Shown here: piece after piece, positions 1 to 5,817 of the stretch
Layout of the letters: every line of letters starts with the position of its first letter
How positions within the stretch are numbered: position 1 is the first letter of the stretch
Assembly (NCBI GenBank): GCA_902836725.1
Contig: CADFRV010000059.1
Coordinates: 1 to 12,159, forward strand
Length of the DNA: 12,159 nucleotides
Direction: 5' to 3'
Source: Muribaculaceae bacterium
GTDB lineage: Bacteria > Bacteroidota > Bacteroidia > Bacteroidales > Muribaculaceae
Notes under the pieces: generated by a model
The model's input: only the letters and a program-made list of their open reading frames with translations
Told to the model about the DNA's origin: nothing
Databases searched by the model: none
Program-made: the position numbers and the translations under genes

Positions 1-524
1 CGACAGCGCATATTACCCGTGAACTGGTAGAAGAGGCGCTCGCCCGATTCAAAGGTACCATACAGCAGGTGCCTCCGGTATATTCCGCAGTAAAGGTGGA
101 CGGCCACAGAGCGTATAAAATGGCACGTACCGGGCAGGAGGTGGAGCTTAAGGCCAAGACACTGGTGATAGAGGCTATTGACCTTCTGTCTTTCTCGCCG
201 GAAGAGATACAGATAAGAGTGGTTTGTTCGAAAGGGACTTACATACGTGCGCTGGCACGCGACATCGGTCTGGCTCTCAACACAGGCGCGCATCTTTCAT
301 CTCTGCGTAGGGATTCAGTAGGGGATGCATCCCTTGAAAAGGCATTGAATATAGAAGATGCCGTGAGACTGTTGTCTGAGGCTGCAATGACGATCGCAGA
401 TGAAGAGGGCAACGAGATACAGGTTCCTCCTGTAGCGTGTGACCGTGCCGTTCTCAGGAATGAAGATGCCGATATCAGACCCTGGGCGGAACGAGTTTCC
501 CACCCCGCCGAGATAAAAGAATAG
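1..524 (+). CDS. truB: tRNA pseudouridine(55) synthase TruB, 3' part (5' end outside window)
   Basis: TruB isomerises uridine 55 in the T-psi-C loop of tRNAs to pseudouridine, in the cytoplasm. The reading frame is open from the first full codon at position 3 and gives 173 codons before the TAG at 522-524. The family motif around PPVYSAVKVDGHRAY is intact just inside the window, and the conserved CSKGTYIRALARDIG motif follows about 55 residues later. The segment with the catalytic Asp lies upstream of the window and cannot be checked. A GTG at 69 in the same frame is internal: the codons before it (RFKGTIQQ) already match the family, so it is not the start. The C-terminus after the catalytic domain is short, typical of compact TruB proteins without a long added domain. 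queA follows 36 nt downstream, an order common in Bacteroidales and consistent with cotranscription. Confidence 0.95.
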   Translation, partial: TAHITRELVEEALARFKGTIQQVPPVYSAVKVDGHRAYKMARTGQEVELKAKTLVIEAIDLLSFSPEEIQIRVVCSKGTYIRALARDIGLALNTGAHLSSLRRDSVGDASLEKALNIEDAVRLLSEAAMTIADEEGNEIQVPPVACDRAVLRNEDADIRPWAERVSHPAEIKE

Positions 525-560
525 AATAATAAAACAGCCCAATAATAACCAACAACGAAA

Positions 561-1613
561 ATGAAGCTATCGCAATTCAAATTCAAGTTGCCGGAAGAGC
601 TTATTGCACAGAATCCTCCCGAAAACCGTGACGAATGTAAGCTGATGGTAGTTCACCGTCAGACCGGTGTCATAGAGCACAAAGTGTTCAAGGATATCAT
701 AAATTATTTTGACGAAGGGGATATAATGGTGTTCAATGACACCCAGGTTTTCCCGGCACGTCTGTATGGTAATAAAGAGAAGACCGGCGCAAAGATCGAG
801 GTGTTTCTTCTGCGTGAATTGAACGCCGAACATAAGCTGTGGGATGTTCTTGTAGAGCCGGCACGTAAAATACGTATCGGCAACAAACTATATTTCGGCG
901 ATGACGAGTCGATGGTTGCAGAGGTGATAGACAATACTACTTCCCGCGGACGCACTCTGCGTTTCCTTTATGACGGAAGCCACGAGGAGTTCAAGGCCAA
1001 TCTGTTCAAACTCGGATCCACCCCGCTTCCTGAATACATAAAGCGTGAGCCTACGGAAAAGGATGCAGAGATGTATCAGACCATTTTCGCGCGCAATGAA
1101 GGCGCTGTTGTGGCTCCCGCGGCCGGCCTCCATTTCTCGCGCGAGGTGATGAAGCGCCTCGAGATCCGCGGTGTGGAGCAGGGTTTCCTCACTGTGCACA
1201 GCGGCCTCGGCGCTTTCCGTGATATCGACGTGGAGGATCTGACAAAACATCGGATGGATTCCGAAGACATGAGCGTGGATCAGAAACTGGTGGATATGGT
1301 AAATCATGCCAAAGACAACGGCAAGCAGGTGTGCGCTGTAGGAACCTCTACTTTGCGTGGCATAGCAAGTGCCGTGAGCATGGGCGGACATATGAAAACA
1401 TATACAGGGTGGACCAACAAATTCATTTTCCCTCCGTATGATTTCACGGTTACCACCGCTCTGGTGACAGGATTCCATATGCCGTACTCCACAATGCTTA
1501 TGATGGTTACGGCTTTTGGCGGATATCAGTTGGTAATGCGGGCCTATGAGGAGGCCATCGAGCATGGATACATGTTCGGGGCATATGGTGATGCGATGCT
1601 TGTAATAGACTGA
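561..1613 (+). CDS. queA: S-adenosylmethionine:tRNA ribosyltransferase-isomerase QueA
   Basis: QueA transfers and isomerises the ribose of S-adenosylmethionine onto 7-aminomethyl-7-deazaguanine in tRNA, giving epoxyqueuosine, the penultimate step of queuosine synthesis. The 350-residue length is normal. Visible family motifs are VFNDTQVFPARL (57-68), PLPEYI (155-160), APAAGLHF (185-192), a glycine-rich HSGLGAF turn (213-219) and FHMPYSTM (305-312). The HSGLGAF and GTSTLR versions differ from the commoner GAGTF and GTT-type forms; to my recollection this is usual in Bacteroidetes QueA and not a sign of decay. The ATG at 561 begins the expected MKLSQFKF N-terminus. The gene sits 36 nt after truB, and a DUF2148 gene starts 10 nt after its stop, so the three are probably one transcript. 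Confidence 0.98.
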   Translation: MKLSQFKFKLPEELIAQNPPENRDECKLMVVHRQTGVIEHKVFKDIINYFDEGDIMVFNDTQVFPARLYGNKEKTGAKIEVFLLRELNAEHKLWDVLVEPARKIRIGNKLYFGDDESMVAEVIDNTTSRGRTLRFLYDGSHEEFKANLFKLGSTPLPEYIKREPTEKDAEMYQTIFARNEGAVVAPAAGLHFSREVMKRLEIRGVEQGFLTVHSGLGAFRDIDVEDLTKHRMDSEDMSVDQKLVDMVNHAKDNGKQVCAVGTSTLRGIASAVSMGGHMKTYTGWTNKFIFPPYDFTVTTALVTGFHMPYSTMLMMVTAFGGYQLVMRAYEEAIEHGYMFGAYGDAMLVID

Positions 1614-1623
1614 TTCTGGAACG

Positions 1624-2142
1624 ATGGTAATAGACGAACGTGCCGACAGGCATGCAAGGGTAATGGATGCGGGACGCCGTATGCTTACGGCAGCCCGCAC
1701 CGCTCCCAAAGCCAAGGGAGTGGATCTGATCGAATGCGCCCTTGTGGAAGGGGATGATCTGAAAAGAATATCCGACGAGATGATAAAGATTCATGAAGAG
1801 ACTGGGCGTCCGGTGTATCTTCGTGACTCCGCTAATATTCTCAAAGCCGAAGCGATGCTGGTGATCGGCACACATCTCGACACTATGGGGCTTAACTGCG
1901 GGCATTGCGGTTTTCCGACATGCAAGGAGAAGCCGGAGTGTGCTCCCTGTGCGGTAAACTGCGTGGATGTCGGCATCGCCATAGGTTCCGCGGTGGCTAC
2001 GGCTGCAGACTGCAGAATCGATTGCCGCGTGATGTTCTCGGCCGGGATGGCTGCACAGCGTCTTGATATTCTCGGCGGTTGCTCGCAGTATTATTGCATT
2101 CCTCTTAGCGCTTCGTCAAAGAATCCGTTTTTTGACAGGTAA
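1624..2142 (+). CDS. DUF2148 ferredoxin-domain protein, probable Fe-S protein of unknown function
   Basis: This 172-residue protein has 11 cysteines. The central cluster C92-x2-C95-x4-C100-x5-C106-x2-C109-x3-C113 resembles iron-sulphur ligands, and further cysteines lie at 130, 134, 153 and 158. The LNCGHCGFPTC stretch and the following AVNC..VGIAIGSAV segment are the pattern I associate with the DUF2148 family. No enzymatic role is established that I know of. It has no signal peptide or membrane segment, so it is probably cytoplasmic. It starts 10 nt after queA, which suggests cotranscription, although a link to queuosine synthesis is only positional. The ATG at 1624 follows the queA stop closely and leaves a normal N-terminus. 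The gene ends just before a large inverted repeat and meets the convergent yigZ gene there. Confidence 0.85.
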   Translation: MVIDERADRHARVMDAGRRMLTAARTAPKAKGVDLIECALVEGDDLKRISDEMIKIHEETGRPVYLRDSANILKAEAMLVIGTHLDTMGLNCGHCGFPTCKEKPECAPCAVNCVDVGIAIGSAVATAADCRIDCRVMFSAGMAAQRLDILGGCSQYYCIPLSASSKNPFFDR

Positions 2143-2144
2143 CA

Positions 2145-2183
2145 TGATACGTGCGGAAGCAGCGGATGCTTCGGCACGTATCA
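2145..2183. terminator. Inverted repeat between convergent genes, possible bidirectional terminator
   Basis: Two 17-nt arms (2145-2161 and 2167-2183) pair around the 5-nt loop GCGGA with a single mismatch. The repeat begins three bases after the DUF2148 stop codon, and its right arm contains the stop codon of the minus-strand yigZ gene. Position between convergent genes and stem length favour a hairpin terminator used from both sides. No clear T-run follows either arm, so intrinsic termination is unproven. Confidence 0.55.
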
Positions 2184-2789
2184 ACAAATATTGTCTTCGG
2201 AGAATGTGACGCCTGGTACATCCTGAAGGCGTCTGGAAAGTTCATCTCCAAAGTCGGCACGGACGGCCAGTCTGATGCGGCATGAATTATCGAACTGCTG
2301 TTCGAGAATACTGATTTCGGGATTCTTGATTATACGCATCACATCGTTCATAGCAAGATAAGGAAATGTGAAGGCAAGCTCGCGTTGCTCATGGCATTCG
2401 ATGATTTCAGATGCCGTGATAGCTTCGCGGGCTGCTTCGCGATAAGCCACTATGAGACCTGAGGTCCCCAGTTTGATGCCTCCGAAATACCGCACGACAA
2501 CGATCACGACATTCGTAAGATTGAATGAGTTGATCTGTCCGAGAATCGGTTTGCCTGCGGTACCTGATGGTTCGCCGTTGTCATTGCTCTGGTATTCATC
2601 GCGTTTCGCACCGATCATGTATGCCCAGCAGACATGGCGCGCATCGCAATATTTATTTGTATATTCCTTTATTACTGACTTTGCTTCCGCAGATGAGTTC
2701 ACCGGATGGGCGAACGCGAGGAAGCGGCTCATCTTTTCCCGGTAGATACCTTCTCCCGGAGCTTTTATCGTGTAATATATGTCTGACAT
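2181..2789 (-). CDS. YigZ family protein (IMPACT / UPF0029 N-domain plus DUF1949)
   Basis: Proteins of this family have an N-terminal IMPACT-like domain and a small C-terminal RNA-binding-like DUF1949 domain; their molecular role in bacteria is not settled. The 202-residue length is typical. The NDNGEPSGTAGKP motif lies at 69-81 and the UPF0029 signature YFGGIKLGTSGLIVAY at 101-116. The C-terminal domain covers roughly residues 137-198. It has no signal peptide and should be cytoplasmic. It lies 18 nt after the DUF115 gene on the same strand, so the pair is likely one transcript. Its stop codon lies inside the inverted repeat that separates it from the convergent DUF2148 gene. No strong ribosome binding site is visible, as is usual in Bacteroidetes. 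Confidence 0.93.
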   Translation of the reverse strand: MSDIYYTIKAPGEGIYREKMSRFLAFAHPVNSSAEAKSVIKEYTNKYCDARHVCWAYMIGAKRDEYQSNDNGEPSGTAGKPILGQINSFNLTNVVIVVVRYFGGIKLGTSGLIVAYREAAREAITASEIIECHEQRELAFTFPYLAMNDVMRIIKNPEISILEQQFDNSCRIRLAVRADFGDELSRRLQDVPGVTFSEDNIC

Positions 2790-2807
2790 GATGCTTCTTT
2801 TGGAGGT

Positions 2808-3659
2808 TCAACGTGGGAGCGGACTTCTGCTGAATGCGTCTATGAATGATCCAGGCGTGGAATTGAAAATCTTTACTCCGCGCAGATCGGCATATCTCCG
2901 TATGACATGATATGATCTGAAAGCTACGGTGAGACTTTCCAGCATTTCATGTAGTCGCACGTTCTGGTATGTGGAGCTGACACGCGCCTGTTCATGAACG
3001 TTTTCCGCAGAAATCTGAGGGTGGGTGCTTATGACATGATTCATGTCATCGACTGCGAGCGGGCGTGTCCAGGTGGGGTCCGCTCCGATAAGATATATCT
3101 CCTTATAGCCCATCCAGATACCGATCATGATAGACGGGATGAGCACATTTCTTGGACGCGGCATACCCCATTTCCTGTCAAAAGCGAAATGCTCGGCGCT
3201 TTTGAAGCCTTCAAATCCGTTGAAGCTGAAGAATTCTACAGACAAATGCGGGTTGTCGAGCAGGGAGGGATGCACCATACTTTTTTTAGGAACAAAAAGT
3301 GTGATAGGCCATGTGGCTTCAACAAGGTTTTCGACCAGCATGCGCACATTGGGATCGTCAGTCGATTTGAAAAAGTGCGGATCCGCCAATACATAATATT
3401 TCGGCCTGAGTATTTTGAAACTCGGGGAATTGGCTGCAAAGTTCACCGCCAATGTATCGCTATGCCGGAGCTGTTCAAGGTCGTTTTCAATATTCGTCGC
3501 AAGCGATGGCCCGTTGCCCATAATGATCAGCGGATTTACGGGTTTGCGGTCTGCTATGTCCGCTCTGCCTCCAGCCACAGCGGTTTTGACCAATGATTTT
3601 GCGGTGGCTCCAAACTGCGACAGGAAAGAAGCGGCTTTATCTGGAAAACTCTGGTTCAT
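2808..3659 (-). CDS. DUF115 / MptE-like protein, putative sialyltransferase-fold glycosyltransferase
   Basis: A 283-residue protein with a GNGPSL nucleotide-binding-type loop at 48-53 after a hydrophobic strand (NPLIIM), a YVLADP segment at 89-94, GYKEIYLIGADPTW at 184-197 and NSTPGSFIDAF at 266-276. This motif order is that of the PF01973 family (formerly DUF115, MptE-like), which includes the core of Maf proteins that glycosylate flagellin with nonulosonic acids. The GNGPSL and GYKEIYL motifs also resemble GT42 (Cst-type) sialyltransferases as I remember them. Many Bacteroidetes homologues are annotated only as 6-hydroxymethylpterin pyrophosphokinase MptE-like; a pterin role is less likely here because nonulosonate genes lie nearby. 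It has no signal peptide or membrane helix. It heads a minus-strand pair with yigZ and is divergent from the rightward gene block. The ATG at 3659 lies 26 nt downstream of a promoter-like box. Confidence 0.72.
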   Translation of the reverse strand: MNQSFPDKAASFLSQFGATAKSLVKTAVAGGRADIADRKPVNPLIIMGNGPSLATNIENDLEQLRHSDTLAVNFAANSPSFKILRPKYYVLADPHFFKSTDDPNVRMLVENLVEATWPITLFVPKKSMVHPSLLDNPHLSVEFFSFNGFEGFKSAEHFAFDRKWGMPRPRNVLIPSIMIGIWMGYKEIYLIGADPTWTRPLAVDDMNHVISTHPQISAENVHEQARVSSTYQNVRLHEMLESLTVAFRSYHVIRRYADLRGVKIFNSTPGSFIDAFSRSPLPR

Positions 3660-3685
3660 ATAACTTGGTCGGAAATATTCTTTTA

Positions 3686-3693
3686 CAAAGTTA
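3686..3693 (-). promoter_or_regulatory. Bacteroidetes-type -7 box for the DUF115 gene
   Basis: Read on the minus strand these bases are TAACTTTG, a full match to the TAnnTTTG -7 element of Bacteroidetes sigma-ABfr promoters. The box is 26 nt from the DUF115 start codon. No convincing TTTG lies 19-21 nt upstream, only a weak GCTG, so the call rests on one element and on position. Confidence 0.5.
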
Positions 3694-3770
3694 CTTATTC
3701 GTCGCGAAATATTACAGCACAGGGTACAAAATACCGGGATAGTTTTCTCTTATATAAACTTTAAAGGTGC

Positions 3771-3791
3771 TAATAGGCATAATGCCGATTA
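3771..3791. repeat. 21-bp near-perfect palindrome in the divergent intergenic region, possible operator
   Basis: The bases read TAAT, A, GGCAT, a central A, ATGCC, G, ATTA. The outer tetramers and inner pentamers are exact reverse complements; only the single bases between them do not pair. It is centred 18 nt upstream of the TAATTTTG box, where a -33 element would sit, so a bound dimeric regulator could control the rightward block. It could also be incidental. Confidence 0.4.
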
Positions 3792-3793
3792 AA

Positions 3794-3865
3794 ATGTTTA
3801 ATTTTGCAAGACCGATCCCGTTGAAAGGGATGTTTCGCATAGGTGCCGGTAACAGGATGCCGTAG
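3794..3865 (+). CDS. Possible 23-codon leader mini-ORF (doubtful)
   Basis: An ATG at 3794 opens 23 codons ending in TAG at 3863-3865, 23 nt before the acyltransferase start and in a different frame. The peptide is basic (MFNFARPIPLKGMFRIGAG...). It overlaps the predicted TAATTTTG box at 3799-3806. If that promoter is real, the start codon of the mini-ORF would lie upstream of the transcript start and could not be translated from it. I recognise no homologue. It is listed because it fills part of the intergenic region; chance is the most likely explanation. Confidence 0.15.
   Translation: MFNFARPIPLKGMFRIGAGNRMP
3799..3806 (+). promoter_or_regulatory. Bacteroidetes-type -7 box for the rightward gene block
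   Basis: TAATTTTG matches the TAnnTTTG -7 consensus and points towards the acyltransferase gene, implying a leader of about 75 nt. The expected -33 TTTG is absent and the palindrome at 3771-3791 occupies that region, which would suit an activator-dependent or repressed promoter. A small ATCCC/GGGAT inverted repeat lies in the leader at 3815-3831. Confidence 0.45.
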
Positions 3866-3888
3866 TCTGATAAAATGAAGAATTGATT

Positions 3889-4791
3889 ATGTCAAATGCT
3901 GATGTGGTAAAAATCGATGTTGGTAAGGTGATAAGTGATCGCCTTCCGATGCTGAGTCGGTTCATGCCAGGGCGCCTGATAAAATGGCTTGAAGGTCTCA
4001 TAAGGCAGACGGAGCTTAATGATCTTCTTGAGGCCAACGCCGGGAAAACCGGCGCTGAATTTTGCCGGGGTGTATTGAAATATCTGGGTATAACGATAAA
4101 GGTGCGGTTTCCCGAACGGTTGCCGTCGCAGGAGAACCGCAGAGTGTTGTTTATAAGCAATCATCCTCTGGGCGGTCTGGATGGAATGGCGCTTATAGAC
4201 ATGATTCACCGTTATTACGGAGGTCAGGTATGGTTTGTTGTCAATGATCTGCTTATGGCTGTGAAACCGCTTGAAAATGTGTTTTTGCCTATAAATAAGT
4301 TCGGCTCACAGCAGCGTCAAAGCGCGGTACGTATTGAAGAGGCGTTTGAGGGAAATGATCCCATCATAATTTTTCCTGCCGGTCTGGTATCACGCTACCG
4401 CAGATTCCCATTTGAAGGTGAGGACAAAAAGATGGTGGCCGATCTGGAATGGCGCAAGACATTTGTAAACAAATGCATAAGATACAAACGCGATATAGTG
4501 CCGTTGTTTTTCAGCGGTACCAATTCGATGGATTTCTACCGCAAGGCCAATCTTAGAAAGAGACTCGGGATTAAATTTAATCTTGAAATGATGCTGTTGC
4601 CTCGCGAAATGCTTGATACAAAAGGTAAGACATTTGTGGTAACGGTGGGAAACCTACATAGGTGGGAAACGCTGGAGGGTGGCTGTGACGCACAAGGGTC
4701 CGCGAATTCACTCGCGTACGAAACCTATCTGTTGAGCCGGGAGAGTGGTGATGTCCAAGATCTTCCTCCGGTGGAAGACGCCTGTCTGTGA
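3889..4791 (+). CDS. glsA: Lysophospholipid/glycine-lipid O-acyltransferase (PlsC-like, GlsA-type)
   Basis: The protein is a 300-residue acyltransferase related to the hemolysin/PlsC group. The catalytic-type block ISNHPLGGLDGMALI places H92 and D98 with five residues between them rather than the classical four. A second block, IIIFPAGLVSR (159-169), takes the place of the usual FPEGTRS. The PxLFFSGTN stretch at about 205-212 is a further conserved block. In Bacteroides, GlsA adds a second fatty acid to the 3-hydroxyl of N-acyl-glycine made by GlsB, giving membrane glycine lipids. The GNAT partner immediately downstream supports that role. An in-frame TTG at 3883 exists, but ATG 3889 is the better start: the codon just before the TTG is a TGA stop, and the ATG gives a normal N-terminus. 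It is the first gene of the rightward block. Confidence 0.82.
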   Translation: MSNADVVKIDVGKVISDRLPMLSRFMPGRLIKWLEGLIRQTELNDLLEANAGKTGAEFCRGVLKYLGITIKVRFPERLPSQENRRVLFISNHPLGGLDGMALIDMIHRYYGGQVWFVVNDLLMAVKPLENVFLPINKFGSQQRQSAVRIEEAFEGNDPIIIFPAGLVSRYRRFPFEGEDKKMVADLEWRKTFVNKCIRYKRDIVPLFFSGTNSMDFYRKANLRKRLGIKFNLEMMLLPREMLDTKGKTFVVTVGNLHRWETLEGGCDAQGSANSLAYETYLLSRESGDVQDLPPVEDACL

Positions 4792-4807
4792 ACCGGAAAT
4801 TACCAAC

Positions 4808-5785
4808 ATGAATTTAATGATTGATATGCAGCAAAAAATAATAGATCCCATACCGGTGCCTGTATTGGAAAGAGAATTGTCGTCCGGAGCTTTTCTCAGA
4901 AAAACCAACAAAGGGAACAACGAGATATATGTGGTGGATGCTCACAGCGCTCCTAATGTAATGCGTGAGATAGGGAGACTGCGTGAGATCGCTTTCCGCA
5001 CCGCCGGCGGAGGCACAGGCAAGGACTGCGATATAGACAGCTATGATCTGATGGATCCTCCCTGCAAGCAATTGATCGTTTGGAATCCGGAAGAAAAAAT
5101 CATCATGGGCGGTTACCGTTATATCCTTGGCAAGGATATAAGAATTCTTCCTGACGGGACACCACGCATAGCGACTTCCCATATGTTCCGGTTCTCTCCC
5201 GAGTTCATGAACTCATACCTGATGTCTACCATAGAGCTGGGACGATCGTTTGTAAGATTGGAATACCAGTCGTCACGCGCAGGCGCCAAAGCGTTGTTTG
5301 CCCTTGACAATCTGTGGGACGGTCTTGGCGCGCTTACGGTGATACATCCCGAAATCAAATATCTGTTCGGTAAATTCACCATGTATCCGAGTTACGACCG
5401 TGAATGCCGCGACATGCTGTTATATTTCCTGAACAAGCATTTTCCCGACAATGACTGCCTGGTGCGTCCTTTCCATCCGCTTGCCACAGGATCTAACCTT
5501 GATAAATACGCGGGAATGTTTCCAGGGAACAGTTTCAAGGAGGACTATCGCGTGCTCAATTCCTTCGTGCGTGATCACGGCATAAACATACCGCCGCTTG
5601 TAAACGCATACATGAGCCTGTCGCCGACGATGAAGATTTTCGGTACCGCTATAAATGATGAGTTCGGGAATGTGGAGGAGACCGGCATATTTCTTACCAT
5701 TGCTGAAATTTTTGAAGAAAAGATACAACGACATGTAGCCACCTATCAGGCCGACGATGATCCTTCGTTGGCGGAACGGTTGTGA
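4808..5785 (+). CDS. glsB: GNAT-fold N-acyltransferase, probable glycine N-acyltransferase GlsB
   Basis: This family (OlsB/hemolysin-like GNAT) N-acylates an amino acid with a 3-hydroxy fatty acid from acyl-ACP. In Bacteroides the product is N-acyl-glycine (commendamide-type), the precursor of glycine lipids. Counted from the ATG at 4808 (325 residues), conserved blocks are NEIYVVDAHSAPNVMREIGRL (N-terminal quarter), KQLIVWNPEEKIIMGGYRYI, TIELGRSFVRLEYQSSRAGAKALF (middle) and PPLVNAYMSLSPTMKIFGTAI (C-terminal). Upstream in-frame starts at 4745 and 4751 would overlap glsA by more than 40 nt and add an unconserved tail; 4808 leaves a 16-nt gap and a family-like N-terminus. No signal peptide is present, so it probably acts at the inner face of the membrane. 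Adjacent glsA supports the assignment; ornithine as acceptor is the main alternative. Confidence 0.83.
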   Translation: MNLMIDMQQKIIDPIPVPVLERELSSGAFLRKTNKGNNEIYVVDAHSAPNVMREIGRLREIAFRTAGGGTGKDCDIDSYDLMDPPCKQLIVWNPEEKIIMGGYRYILGKDIRILPDGTPRIATSHMFRFSPEFMNSYLMSTIELGRSFVRLEYQSSRAGAKALFALDNLWDGLGALTVIHPEIKYLFGKFTMYPSYDRECRDMLLYFLNKHFPDNDCLVRPFHPLATGSNLDKYAGMFPGNSFKEDYRVLNSFVRDHGINIPPLVNAYMSLSPTMKIFGTAINDEFGNVEETGIFLTIAEIFEEKIQRHVATYQADDDPSLAERL

Positions 5786-5817
5786 TTGGTTGTGGTACTT
5801 GGATATATTCTTAAGCC

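Noticed and set aside
888..1715. Long 275-codon open frame on the minus strand opposite queA
   Set aside because: It is a shadow of queA, which has all its family motifs; the antisense product resembles no family and is low-complexity in His, Ser and Cys.
2994..3596. 200-codon plus-strand frame opposite the DUF115 gene
   Set aside because: It is antisense to a motif-bearing gene and has no recognisable domain.
4745..4807. Upstream starts (GTG 4745, ATG 4751) for the GlsB-like gene
   Set aside because: They overlap the preceding gene by more than 40 nt and add residues unlike the family N-terminus; the ATG at 4808 fits better.
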